NCBI RefSeq assembly: GCF_003287275.1
Contig: NZ_QEVW01000005.1
Location: forward strand, 744,001 to 808,000
Length of the DNA: 64,000 bases
Direction of reading: 5' to 3'
Source of the DNA: Paenibacillus taichungensis
GTDB taxonomy: Bacteria > Bacillota > Bacilli > Paenibacillales > Paenibacillaceae
The position numbers and the translations under genes were made by a program. The number at the start of each line of letters is the position of its first letter. Positions within the stretch are counted from its first letter, which is position 1. Below are positions 17,629 to 26,527 of the stretch, in pieces. The notes below the pieces were generated by a model. The model made no database searches and was not told where the DNA came from. It was given only the letters and a program-made list of their open reading frames with translations.

Positions 17629-19170
17629 ATGGATAATCAAGTACCTCTTGGAAAAACCATCGCTGTCCTGCTGCTCGGCGCCTTTATCGCCATTCTGAAC
17701 CAAACTTTGCTCAATGTAGCCATCCCCCATCTGATGAATGACTTTAACGTATCAGCAACGACCGTGCAGTGGCTGTCCACAGCCTATTTGCTGGTGAATG
17801 GGGTACTCATTCCGATTACCGCCTACTTGATCGAATCGTTCGGAACCCGCAAATTATTCGTGACTGCGATGCTGTTGTTTACGTTAGGTTCGTTGATCTG
17901 TGCCATCAGTCCTGGATTCACGGTCATGCTTATCGGTCGTATCGTACAAGCCAGTGGGGCTGGTATTATTATGCCTTTGGTTATGAACGTGTTTCTGACT
18001 GTTTTCCCTCCTGAGAAACGTGGAACTGCCATGGGCACGATGGGCATTGCCATGATGTTTGCTCCGGCCATTGGCCCGACCTTATCTGGATGGATTGTGG
18101 AACATTATACATGGCGCATTCTGTTCTATATGGTCATCCCGCTTGCCTTGCTTGATATTTTGTTTGCCTTCATTTGGCTCAAGAATGTGTCCAAACTTAC
18201 ATCACCGAAATTTGATGGTTTTGGCGCATTATTCTCCACCATCGGTTTCGGCTTTCTGTTATATGGATTCAGCTCTGCCGGAGATAAAGGCTGGACCAGT
18301 GCAACTGTGCTGTTGACACTGATTATCGGAGTACTCTTCATCGTTTTCTTTGTCCTCAGAGAAACGGCCATGAAGAACCCTTTGCTGGAATTTCGTGTAT
18401 TCAAATACGACATTTTCACCATCTCGACGCTGGTCAGTGCAACGATTAACATGGCACTCTTTGGCGGAATGCTGCTGTTACCGATCTATCTGCAAAATAT
18501 AAGGGGATTCTCTCCCCTGCAATCCGGCTTGCTGCTGCTGCCTGGTGCATTGCTAATGGGCGTCATGTCTCCCATTTCAGGAGCGCTGTTTGACAGAATC
18601 GGCTCTCGCCCCCTCGCCATTGTCGGTTTGATCATTACCGCCATCTCCACCTTCGAGTTTAGCAAGTTGACGGGAGAGACGCCCTATGGTCACATCATGA
18701 TGCTATATACATTCCGCAGCTTCGGCATGTCCATGCTGATGATGTCTGTACAGACAGAGGGGTTAAACCAATTGCCGCCTCATCTCACCAGTCATGGTAC
18801 GGCCATGTCCAATACGGTCAGACAGGTCGCAGGTTCAATTGGGACAGCCCTGCTCATCACCGTAATGGCGACACGTGCAGGCATTCATTTGGCGGATTAC
18901 AGCAACACCGTGACCACAACCAATGTGGCCCTGACGGAACAAGTGGGTATACTCGGCACGCAAATGGCAACTGCGGCTGGAATGCCGCCTGAACAAGGTT
19001 CAAGCCTTGCGTTACAACAGCTATATGGTATCGCTGTTCAGACTTCAACCATTGAAGGCATTAATGATGCTTTCATTGTAGCGACCTGGATTTCGATCAT
19101 TGGCCTGTTTCTGTCGTTGTTCCTGCGGCGGGCTCGTTCCCGTCCTCGCAAAGTCAAGCCTGAACGCTAA
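17629..19170 (+). CDS. DHA2-family (EmrB/QacA) drug:H+ antiporter
   Basis: This is a 513-residue major facilitator efflux pump with about 14 membrane segments. The N-terminal part has LNQTLLNVAIPHLMNDF and a motif-A-like loop after TM2. Motif C is probably in the segment GTMGIAMMFAPAIGPTLSGWIV, which is conserved in DHA drug antiporters. The C-terminal tail is basic (RRARSRPRKVK). It forms a two-gene operon with the adaptor upstream, so export of a drug or a toxic metabolite is likely, with substrate unknown. A strong bidirectional terminator follows. Confidence 0.92.
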   Translation: MDNQVPLGKTIAVLLLGAFIAILNQTLLNVAIPHLMNDFNVSATTVQWLSTAYLLVNGVLIPITAYLIESFGTRKLFVTAMLLFTLGSLICAISPGFTVMLIGRIVQASGAGIIMPLVMNVFLTVFPPEKRGTAMGTMGIAMMFAPAIGPTLSGWIVEHYTWRILFYMVIPLALLDILFAFIWLKNVSKLTSPKFDGFGALFSTIGFGFLLYGFSSAGDKGWTSATVLLTLIIGVLFIVFFVLRETAMKNPLLEFRVFKYDIFTISTLVSATINMALFGGMLLLPIYLQNIRGFSPLQSGLLLLPGALLMGVMSPISGALFDRIGSRPLAIVGLIITAISTFEFSKLTGETPYGHIMMLYTFRSFGMSMLMMSVQTEGLNQLPPHLTSHGTAMSNTVRQVAGSIGTALLITVMATRAGIHLADYSNTVTTTNVALTEQVGILGTQMATAAGMPPEQGSSLALQQLYGIAVQTSTIEGINDAFIVATWISIIGLFLSLFLRRARSRPRKVKPER

Positions 19171-19255
19171 AATGTCCTTGGCAACCCTATCCCCCTATAT
19201 AACCCTATATCACAGAACAGATATGCAAGCTTTGCTCAGATAAAATGAAACAATA

Positions 19256-19297
19256 AAAAAACCGCAAGTCTCTTCAATCCAGAGACCTGCGGTTTTT
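19256..19297. terminator. Bidirectional terminator
   Basis: The stem AAAAACCGCA-GTCTCT pairs with AGAGAC-TGCGGTTTTT around a 7-base loop, with T runs on both strands. It serves the efflux operon on the plus strand and the deacetylase gene on the minus strand. Confidence 0.88.
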
Positions 19298-19305
19298 GGC
19301 TTGCA

Positions 19306-20082
19306 CTATGGATGCTGAGGTAAGGATGAATTGTCATCCTTGGCAGCCTCTCTCGCCTTAACGGCAAGCAATTCCGATACGGTTACAAAGCGATAACCTT
19401 GCTCCTGCAATTTAGGCAGAATCGTTTTTAACGCGGCAACCGTTTGGGACTTGCCCTCCACCTTGTCATGAAACAGAACAATATCCCCGTTACGTGCGTT
19501 CTTCAGCACTTTGTTCACAATGGCTGATACGCCTGGTGAAGCCCAATCTCGTGTGTCCTGATGCCAGGACCATAGCACAATCGTATAGCCTTGCTGCTTG
19601 GCGACCTGAATGACCATGTCATTGTAATAGCCTCCCGGGGGTCTAAACAACGTGGGACGATGCGCCCCTGCTCCAACAATGGATTTCTCCGCTATGTTCA
19701 TTTCATGGCTGTACTTATCCGCCCTTGTTGACCTGACCGCGTACGTATGTGCATACGTATGATTGGCGATTTCATGTCCTTCCCGCTGCTCCTGTTTAAT
19801 CAGGTCAGGAAACTTTTCCGCCCATTTGCCAAGCACAAAAAAAGTGCCTTTGGCCTGATATTGCTCGAGCAAAGCCAAAATCTGCGGTGTCTGGACCGGA
19901 TCAGGTCCATCATCAAAGGTCAGTGCGATGAGTTTATCATGTGTGGGAACCTCCCACACAATCTCTCCCCGTTCCTCATAATACTGTCGATTCTTCTGTA
20001 CAGGTTTGGCGTAGGCAGAACTGCTACCAAGCAAAAAAACCAGCGTACACAATCCGATGTATCGGGCTGCCTTCAGGTTCAT
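19306..20082 (-). CDS. Secreted polysaccharide deacetylase (NodB domain)
   Basis: This 258-residue enzyme is probably exported and removes acetyl groups from N-acetylated sugars in peptidoglycan or another polymer. It has a signal peptide ending near AYAKP. The NodB motifs are all present: TFDDGPDP (metal and base Asp), NHTYAHT (metal His pair), RPPGGYYND, and the downstream DTRDW and LFHDK, where the His would be catalytic. The length is normal. Whether it acts on peptidoglycan (PdaA-like) cannot be decided. Confidence 0.92.
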   Translation of the reverse strand: MNLKAARYIGLCTLVFLLGSSSAYAKPVQKNRQYYEERGEIVWEVPTHDKLIALTFDDGPDPVQTPQILALLEQYQAKGTFFVLGKWAEKFPDLIKQEQREGHEIANHTYAHTYAVRSTRADKYSHEMNIAEKSIVGAGAHRPTLFRPPGGYYNDMVIQVAKQQGYTIVLWSWHQDTRDWASPGVSAIVNKVLKNARNGDIVLFHDKVEGKSQTVAALKTILPKLQEQGYRFVTVSELLAVKAREAAKDDNSSLPQHP

Positions 20083-20149
20083 GTTTATGTCCTCTCTTTA
20101 TCTTCAAACGTAAACTCCCTGTTAGCATTTCCCGATTCATTAGAACTAA

Positions 20150-21094
20150 TTAACGAAATATTTGATCAATGACTGCAATTTCCTCAGCTGTAAGTTCAAC
20201 ATCCAGTGTTTTCAGATTGTTGATGACCTGCTCCGGTTTCTTGGCACCAGGAATGAGCGCATCAATGGACGGCTGAGTCAGGTACCAGGCCAGAACGAGA
20301 TGTGCGACCTCAGCATCCTTGGACTGTGCAATGCTGCGTAGTTGTTCCACCTTGTCCAGATTCTGAATAAAGGCTTCCCCGGTGAATAACGGGTTCTTGG
20401 CCCGGCCATCCTGGAAGGTTGTATCACGATTATATTTGCCTCCCAACAAACCTGCTGCCAGAGGGAAGTAAGGTACAAAAGAAATATTATGCTCTGCCGT
20501 ATATGGCAGTAATTCCTTCTCCGCTTCTCTTTTGAACAAATTATACTCAGACTGCAGTACATCCACATCTCCATCCCGATTCGCCTCACGCAGCTGATCA
20601 ATGGAGAAGTTGGAAACTCCGATAGCACGAATTTTACCTTCGTCCTTCAAACGTTTCAGCGCACCTACAGCTTCATCCTTAGGTGTATGTTCGTCCGGGA
20701 AATGAATATAGAACAAGTCGATATAATCGGTCTGAAGGCGTTGCAAAGCCTCATCTACAGAGGTTATGAGAAAAGCAGGCGAGTTATCAAAAACTACCTT
20801 GCCATCCACAAATTTATGTGCTGCTTTCGTAGCTATGATCGTATCTTGGCGCTGACCCGTCTCTTTCAGCACTTCACCAATTAACCGTTCTGAATGCTCA
20901 GGTCCATAGATGAAAGCTGTATCCAAAAAGTTAATGCCCTGTTTCAAAGCCGTACGAACGACCTCTTTGCCTGTCTCATCATTTAGCATATTCGGATAGA
21001 TGTTATGCCCTCCTACTGCATTTGCCCCCAATCCAATCGGGTTAACAATCAGATCAGTTTTACCCAAACGAGTACGTTGTTCTGCCATTCTCAT
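20150..21094 (-). CDS. Aldo/keto reductase
   Basis: This is a 314-residue NAD(P)H-dependent oxidoreductase with a TIM barrel. The catalytic tetrad is visible: Asp in FLDTAFIYG, the Tyr of IYG, Lys in ATKAAHK, and His in FYIHFPDE. The cofactor-binding C-terminal segment [14 protein letters not shown] is present. It belongs to the large general-stress-type group (YhdN/IolS-like). Two close starts are possible, ATG at 21094 and ATG at 21088, both behind AAAAGGAG. No terminator separates it clearly from neighbours. Confidence 0.92.
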   Translation of the reverse strand: MRMAEQRTRLGKTDLIVNPIGLGANAVGGHNIYPNMLNDETGKEVVRTALKQGINFLDTAFIYGPEHSERLIGEVLKETGQRQDTIIATKAAHKFVDGKVVFDNSPAFLITSVDEALQRLQTDYIDLFYIHFPDEHTPKDEAVGALKRLKDEGKIRAIGVSNFSIDQLREANRDGDVDVLQSEYNLFKREAEKELLPYTAEHNISFVPYFPLAAGLLGGKYNRDTTFQDGRAKNPLFTGEAFIQNLDKVEQLRSIAQSKDAEVAHLVLAWYLTQPSIDALIPGAKKPEQVINNLKTLDVELTAEEIAVIDQIFR

Positions 21095-21176
21095 CCATCT
21101 CCTTTTCTGCGCGTTGGTAACTCAAATCATATTATATCAGAGGCTTAAGCATATTTAAAATATCGGGTTTATCGGA

Positions 21177-23201
21177 TTAAGTGTTTTTCAACGCAGTAGC
21201 TTCCACATCATTGATGAATCGACGAAGTTTAGCAGCCACATCACGGTTGATTTCACCATTTTCGTATAACTGCTGTATGGTATTTCGCTGTTCCTGAATC
21301 GCCACCATTTGCAACTCCAGCTTTTCCTGATCAAATGGGTCTTCGGTTTTGCCCTGATTCCAGGTCCGCAATTTGGCAATAACCCGTTCATATCTGGAGA
21401 TAACCGACAAAGCGACAATCCGGTTACTATCGTTCATATGAGCACGAATCGCCTTAATCGCTGCTTCAGAGGTACGCATCTTCACTTGACGGAACAGGTC
21501 CGCATTTTCAAGCATAAATGGCTGATCCGGCTTTTTAGAACGATTTGTAAACACATGTCCAAACACTCGTCCGATTTCACTGAGCGAGAACATCATCTGG
21601 GTATTTGTACGATTCGCAAGCATCATTTCCTTACGATCCAGCCAGCTGTTACATTTAAAGGCGGCTTCCGAAGCAATTACATTTTCATCCATCATATTCT
21701 CAATTTCCTTGCGTTCAGCTCGTGTACCGATGAGATTAATTGCTGTTTCCTGTTTCAAAATATCCTTGCGCTTACCCGCAGTAAGCTCGCCAGCCGCCTG
21801 CCTGATATATTTCGACAGATCGGAAACAACCGCAAGTGCAGCCGCTTTGTTCTCATCATTCATTTCCGACTTCACTGCACGAATGGCAGCATTCAGCATA
21901 ATGCCCTGTGCTTTTCGTTCCGTCGTTTGCGGTGTTCCCTCCTCCGCTTTTTCTTCGTTCTTCGCAAGAATGGGAAGGAACACACTTGCAGCAATCAGAG
22001 TGAACAGAATCACACCTGCCGCCAGGAATATAATCAGATCCCTTTCAGGAAAAGGAGACCCGTCCTGAAGCACATAAGGAATGGAGAATGCCCCCGCCAG
22101 TGTTACAGCCCCTCTCACACCCGAAAGAGTAATAATCGTAATTTCTTTCAGCCGGGGCTTACCACTCGACAACGCCTCACCTGAATTTTCATTCCCTTTC
22201 CAGAACAGATAGATCCAGACAAAACGAAGCACCAACAACAGCACTGAAATGAGGCCCACATAGCCAAGTACTTGAAGGTTATCAAACGAGACATTCTCGA
22301 AGATAGTACTCAGCACATCCGGGATCTGTACCCCCAGAATGACAAAGACCAATCCGTTCAAAATAAATAAAATGACAGACCAGGTACTGGCAGATACCAC
22401 CTGCATCTTCAGTTGCACAGACTCGGTCCGGTCACGCTCAATAGCATGAATGATGCCGCCGGCGACGACCGCAAGAATACCCGAAACACCTACCTCTTCA
22501 CTTACTAGATAAATGACGAAGGGAGTTAAAATTTGCAATAACATATGAATGGTGACATCTTCCATACCCAAACGGCGAATCCAGACACCCAATCGGATCA
22601 ACAGGAACGATAACAAGGCACCGATCAACAACCCGCCAATGGCGATAAGTATAAAACTAAACGACGCCTGGGCAAGGGAAAATACCCCTGTAACCGTTGC
22701 GGCAATCGCAAACTTGAATGCAACCAGACCGGATGCATCATTCATCAATGCTTCTCCCTCAAGAAGCCTATGTATGCTCTTGGGTAAATGCACCCGTCCT
22801 GCCATGGCACCTACAGCCACAGCATCTGTGGGGGACAAAATTGCCGCAAGTGCAAAAGCCGCAGGAAGCGGAATAGTTGGAATGAGCCAATGAATAGCGT
22901 ATCCAGCCACAACAACCGTGACAAATACAAGGCCCAGAGCTAACAAAAGGATAGGCGCTCTTAAATTCCACAGCTCGTGCCTCGGTGTTCGCTTACCGTC
23001 GTTGTACAACAACGGAGCGATAAAGAGCACGAAAAATAATTCCGGATTCAGTGGCAGATGTACACCCGCAGGTAATAATGCAATGGCTACACCGAGAACA
23101 ATCTGAATCAACGGAACGGGGATAAAGGGTACAAACCGGTTCAAAATATTCGATAAACCGATCAGTACCAGCAAAACAAGCACGGCGATAAATAGTTCCA
23201 T
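21177..23201 (-). CDS. Na+/H+ antiporter, CPA1 family
   Basis: This is a 674-residue cation:proton antiporter. About 12 membrane segments occupy residues 1-415, with the conserved ILSPTDAVAVGAM (ion-binding ND/TD-like region) and GEALMNDASGLVAFK in the core, as in NhaP/NHE proteins. A cytoplasmic domain of about 250 residues follows and is helical and charged, with repeated KSEMNDENKAAALAVVSDLSKYI-like units. That domain may regulate activity. The gene is monocistronic. Role: sodium or pH homeostasis. Confidence 0.92.
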   Translation of the reverse strand: MELFIAVLVLLVLIGLSNILNRFVPFIPVPLIQIVLGVAIALLPAGVHLPLNPELFFVLFIAPLLYNDGKRTPRHELWNLRAPILLLALGLVFVTVVVAGYAIHWLIPTIPLPAAFALAAILSPTDAVAVGAMAGRVHLPKSIHRLLEGEALMNDASGLVAFKFAIAATVTGVFSLAQASFSFILIAIGGLLIGALLSFLLIRLGVWIRRLGMEDVTIHMLLQILTPFVIYLVSEEVGVSGILAVVAGGIIHAIERDRTESVQLKMQVVSASTWSVILFILNGLVFVILGVQIPDVLSTIFENVSFDNLQVLGYVGLISVLLLVLRFVWIYLFWKGNENSGEALSSGKPRLKEITIITLSGVRGAVTLAGAFSIPYVLQDGSPFPERDLIIFLAAGVILFTLIAASVFLPILAKNEEKAEEGTPQTTERKAQGIMLNAAIRAVKSEMNDENKAAALAVVSDLSKYIRQAAGELTAGKRKDILKQETAINLIGTRAERKEIENMMDENVIASEAAFKCNSWLDRKEMMLANRTNTQMMFSLSEIGRVFGHVFTNRSKKPDQPFMLENADLFRQVKMRTSEAAIKAIRAHMNDSNRIVALSVISRYERVIAKLRTWNQGKTEDPFDQEKLELQMVAIQEQRNTIQQLYENGEINRDVAAKLRRFINDVEATALKNT

Positions 23202-23416
23202 GATGACAATCCCTTTCCGAAAAATGAAGTGGTGAAAACCATTTTGTATAGCCTTATTTTAACATAAACCAAAGTTTATTATAAAAATGTTGTCATATTC
23301 AGTACCCGTCTAAAGCGAATGGACAACAGTCCGATTGCAGATTTCTGATTGGTTCTGTTTATAAGATGTTACAATATGCTCAGGACAATACCCGTTTGGA
23401 AAGGAACTTGGTGTCT

Positions 23417-23716
23417 ATGGCATTTGGAATTAAACGACAGGAACTGGCCGAGTGGAAAGAACGTGTATCTCGTGGCGACCTTGCCTATCTTACTCATTTC
23501 TGGATCGACAACCGTTTTCCGGGCATTACCAGTGTGACCAAAGTGGGCTGTGCAGATCTGAAACGGCTTGAGGACTGGTGTAGAGAGCATGGACTCGACC
23601 CACGTTACATCCATCGGCGTCAGCCTTTTCCCCATTTTGACCTACTCGGTAAAAAACAGAAGGAAATTCTGATCCAGGAAGGTCTGACCGATCACATTCA
23701 ACGCTTCCATCTCTGA
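23417..23716 (+). CDS. YneQ-like small conserved protein
   Basis: This 99-residue cytoplasmic protein of unknown function resembles Bacillus YneQ from memory. Shared features are the N-terminal MAFGIKRQELAEWK, the middle VTKVGCADLKRL, and the C-terminal PFPHFDLLGKKQKEIL ending in RFHL. The conserved Cys, His and Asp could bind a metal, but nothing proves it. ATG at 23417 has AAAGGA about 11 bases upstream. Earlier in-frame starts lie outside the conserved region. Confidence 0.75.
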   Translation: MAFGIKRQELAEWKERVSRGDLAYLTHFWIDNRFPGITSVTKVGCADLKRLEDWCREHGLDPRYIHRRQPFPHFDLLGKKQKEILIQEGLTDHIQRFHL

Positions 23717-23726
23717 TTGGAAAAAT

Positions 23727-23790
23727 TAAAACGCCAGCCTTCAAGATTCAAGTCCCAAAGCGGGCTCAAATTCTTAAAGACTGGCGTTTT
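23727..23790. terminator. Bidirectional terminator
   Basis: A 10-bp stem AAAACGCCAG/CTGGCGTTTT encloses a branched loop and lies between the convergent YneQ-like and MarR genes. Confidence 0.78.
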
Positions 23791-23803
23791 ACACACCAAA
23801 TAT

Positions 23804-24286
23804 TTAGCGATGCGTTTGTTCCAACGTTTTCATTTTCTCTAACAGTTTTAACTCAATCTTCTTCAGCATGCCAAACATCTGCAGTTGTTCCTCTTCCGTA
23901 AGCGCCTGCAAAAGTTCCCACGTCATCCGACCGCGATTATTAATCAACGTTTTTGCAAGCTGCTGCCCTTCTTCCGTTAAGGACAACCATACAATTCTTC
24001 TGTCCTCTTCACTGCGCACCCGCTGGATTAGACCTTCGCTCTCCAGTTGGTTCAGCACAATCGTAGTTGCTCCCGAAGATAAACTAAGTTGTCTGGCCAC
24101 ATCCACAGCCATACAGCGTTCTTCACGTAAAATCATGCCCAATATATGACTTTTCGTCGGATTCAATTTGCAGTTTGTTTCATTCCTTTGCTGCTGATCC
24201 AATACTTTATTCTTATATCTGAAGAAGGCCTCCAACAATTGATCCACATTTGCCAATTGAGAGTTTCGCTCCGTATCCGGGCTCAT
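23804..24286 (-). CDS. MarR-family transcription regulator
   Basis: This 160-residue winged-helix regulator has the recognition helix region SSGATTIVLNQLESEGLIQR and the wing RSEEDRRIVWLSLTEEG. It has two cysteines, Cys39 and Cys58. Because the divergent gene encodes a quinone-reductase-like flavodoxin, thiol-based sensing of quinones or oxidants (as in YodB or OhrR) is possible but is inference. It probably controls the divergent gene and itself through the 190-base shared region. Confidence 0.9.
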   Translation of the reverse strand: MSPDTERNSQLANVDQLLEAFFRYKNKVLDQQQRNETNCKLNPTKSHILGMILREERCMAVDVARQLSLSSGATTIVLNQLESEGLIQRVRSEEDRRIVWLSLTEEGQQLAKTLINNRGRMTWELLQALTEEEQLQMFGMLKKIELKLLEKMKTLEQTHR

Positions 24287-24384
24287 AAACGTTCCTCCTA
24301 CCTTTGATCATAACCTACCTTATATTGTAACATATTTGTACTATTTTGTTTGTGAAAAATGCGCTTGTTTCCCAAAACCCTTTA

Positions 24385-24447
24385 CTTGTCTGTAAAGTTC
24401 ATGCTTATTTTGCGGTTTCATGTGACAAGCTACCTTATAGCATGAAC
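24385..24447 (+). promoter_or_regulatory. Two interleaved inverted repeats ahead of the flavodoxin-type reductase
   Basis: GTTCATGCT (24397-24405) is repeated inverted as AGCATGAAC (24439-24447). CTTGTC (24385-24390) is repeated inverted as GACAAG (24424-24429). The arms interleave. They may be operator half-sites for the MarR protein encoded divergently, or they could form an RNA pseudoknot if they lie within the transcript. Confidence 0.4.
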
Positions 24448-24475
24448 AGATAACCACACAAGGAGGAATCAAGCA

Positions 24476-25000
24476 ATGAACATTTATATTGTTTTCGATA
24501 GTGAAGGCGGGCATACACGAGCGCTTGCCGAATCGATTGCTGCTGGCGCAGCCAGTGTACATGGTGCAACCGTTCATTTGCATTCCACTGAAGAAGCCGA
24601 CATCTACAAGCTGGTGGAAATGGACGCCATTATCTGGGGATGCCCCGGGCATTTTGGCTCCATCAGTTCGGGTTTGAAAAAATGGATCGACAAGTTGGGC
24701 TACCTCTGGGCAGAGGGCAAACTTGTAGACAAAGTCGGCGCAGTGTTCTGTACCATCGCCACCGAACATGGTGGACTGGAATCAACGTTGATTCATTTGC
24801 TGACACCGATGCTTCATCAGGGCATGATTATTACCGGGCTACCTGGGAACTTTGCAGATAATGCATTATATGGCTCCTATTACGGTGTTGGGGTGACTTG
24901 CCCGGTGGACAGTGATGATCTGCTCAGCGAACAAGGCATAGCACTGGGTAAAGCTCTGGGAGAACGTGTGGCTCGCATAACCAACCGATTGATCACATAG
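24476..25000 (+). CDS. Flavodoxin-fold NAD(P)H-dependent oxidoreductase (WrbA-like)
   Basis: This 174-residue FMN-binding protein probably reduces quinones or similar acceptors. The phosphate-binding loop is [15 protein letters not shown] near the start, and the isoalloxazine-binding loops are [18 protein letters not shown] (about 60-77) and [13 protein letters not shown]. The start has AAGGAGG upstream. It is divergent from a MarR regulator, a frequent arrangement for reductases induced by electrophiles or quinones. Confidence 0.85.
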   Translation: MNIYIVFDSEGGHTRALAESIAAGAASVHGATVHLHSTEEADIYKLVEMDAIIWGCPGHFGSISSGLKKWIDKLGYLWAEGKLVDKVGAVFCTIATEHGGLESTLIHLLTPMLHQGMIITGLPGNFADNALYGSYYGVGVTCPVDSDDLLSEQGIALGKALGERVARITNRLIT

Positions 25001-25103
25001 TAATCAGAGTATTTTTTATAAAAGAATTTGCTGTTCTTATCAGGCCTGCGCTCATAAACTGAAAAAGCAATACCGCAGGCTTGAATCCCCCTTACTGTAT
25101 AAA

Positions 25104-25148
25104 AATAGAATGATTCTATTGCAATATTGGAATGAATTTGTTTATAAT
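25104..25148 (+). promoter_or_regulatory. Candidate promoter with palindromic operator for the FAD monooxygenase
   Basis: TTGCAA (25119-25124) and TATAAT (25143-25148) are spaced by 18 bases. A palindrome AATAGAA-TGA-TTCTATT (25104-25120) overlaps the -35 edge. The layout fits a repressor operator. The repressor is unknown. Confidence 0.5.
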
Positions 25149-25253
25149 AACGTATATCTTTGAAGTTACTTTTAGTTACTTAATGATTTTTATAAATCTG
25201 TTATTATAAAGTAATACGATTTTCATCCATTATATTGCAAGGGAATTTTACAC

Positions 25254-26360
25254 ATGAATCAAAATACGAATTTAAAAACTGACGTTTGTATTGTGGGAGC
25301 TGGCCCTGGAGGGGCTCTACTCTCATTCCTGCTGAGACAGCAGGGAATATCCACCATTCTGATCGAGCGCCAGCCGCACCTGCTTAAGTCGTTTCGTGGC
25401 GAAGTGCTCAATGCAGATGGTGAACATGTATTGAACAAGCATGGGTTATACGCTGCTGTCACCCAGCGTGGCGTGCTGCCCCTGGAGCAAATTCAATATT
25501 GGGAGAATGGTCAGATCATCCACACCATTTTCCCTGGAGAGCAAGAATCCCATGTAGGCATTCACGTGCCGCAGGATCATATGCTGGAAGTCATCGTGTC
25601 ACAATCACAGCACCAGGGAAACGAACAAGTTCTTTATAATACGGTTATGACTGGGTTGTTACGAAATAAGGCTGACCACACGGTTGGCATCAACATTCGG
25701 CAAGAAGGACGACCTGCTTCCATTGAAGCAGCGGTTATTGTTGGTGCAGATGGCAGATATTCAGCTGTACGCAGACACGCTGGTCTGACCCCGGATATCC
25801 GCAAACATGGATACGACCTGTTATGGGCTCGCATTCCTGCTCCAGCAGGCTGGGAACCTGCTGTTCGGATGGCCAGTATGGATGGGCAGCAGTTGGCGTT
25901 ATTCTCACAATTCGGAGGTTACGTACAGATCGGATGGAACATTCCGCAAGGGTCCTTCTCTAAGCTGCGTGAACAGCCTTTTGCTCCCTTTGTACAGAAA
26001 CTCGTGGCGGCCTTTCCCTGTCTCGCTGATTCGGTAGCTGAACATATCCAAACCTGGAGTGATTTTGTTTTGTTATCCGTAGAGAGCAGTTTTGCCGATT
26101 CGTGGGCGAAGGACAACATAGTCTTGCTTGGGGATGCCGCTCACACGATGACTCCAACGGGCGCTTTTGGATTGAATGCAGCATTGGAAGATGCGGACGT
26201 GCTCGCAGAGCTGCTCATTGATATGGCCGCCGATCAATTCAGCTCTACAGAACAGCTGCAAGAGCTGCAAGCCAGACGTGGAGAAAAAGTGAAGCAGCAG
26301 TTGGCTAAGCAACTGGAGATGGAGTCTTCGTTCCAGCAGCGATACGAATCTTATCAATAA
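25254..26360 (+). CDS. FAD-dependent monooxygenase (PHBH-type fold)
   Basis: This is a 368-residue flavoprotein hydroxylase-like enzyme. It has the Rossmann GxGxxG motif GAGPGGALLSFLL with the following acidic residue in LIERQ. The middle NAD(P)H-linked motif is VIVGADGRYSAVRR, and the C-terminal FAD motif is LLGDAAHTMTPTGAFGLNAALEDA. It resembles aromatic-ring or antibiotic-modifying monooxygenases. Substrate is unknown. The ribosome site AAGGGAA is rather far from the start. It is monocistronic with its own terminator. Confidence 0.88.
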   Translation: MNQNTNLKTDVCIVGAGPGGALLSFLLRQQGISTILIERQPHLLKSFRGEVLNADGEHVLNKHGLYAAVTQRGVLPLEQIQYWENGQIIHTIFPGEQESHVGIHVPQDHMLEVIVSQSQHQGNEQVLYNTVMTGLLRNKADHTVGINIRQEGRPASIEAAVIVGADGRYSAVRRHAGLTPDIRKHGYDLLWARIPAPAGWEPAVRMASMDGQQLALFSQFGGYVQIGWNIPQGSFSKLREQPFAPFVQKLVAAFPCLADSVAEHIQTWSDFVLLSVESSFADSWAKDNIVLLGDAAHTMTPTGAFGLNAALEDADVLAELLIDMAADQFSSTEQLQELQARRGEKVKQQLAKQLEMESSFQQRYESYQ

Positions 26361-26395
26361 TGATGTGTGCTATTCACATACAGCGTTAATCAACA

Positions 26396-26436
26396 AAACA
26401 GCCGATGACTCCCTGTTAGGGAAGCATCGGCTGTTT
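26396..26436. terminator. Rho-independent terminator
   Basis: The stem AAACAGCCGATG/CATCGGCTGTTT is followed by TTGTT on the plus strand. It ends the monooxygenase transcript and is also usable by the convergent acyltransferase gene. Confidence 0.85.
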
Positions 26437-26527
26437 TGTTCTTCTTTTATGGAGTTAACCTTAATGTCTCTAATTTGGGGCCGTAAACATTCATGAACTA
26501 TAAATAAATGAATAGATAAGTTCTGAT

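Noticed and set aside
21309..22184. Plus-strand reading frame of 291 codons opposite the Na+/H+ antiporter
   Set aside because: The composition is unlike a protein (rich in His, Arg, Asn) and the antiporter is well supported on the other strand.
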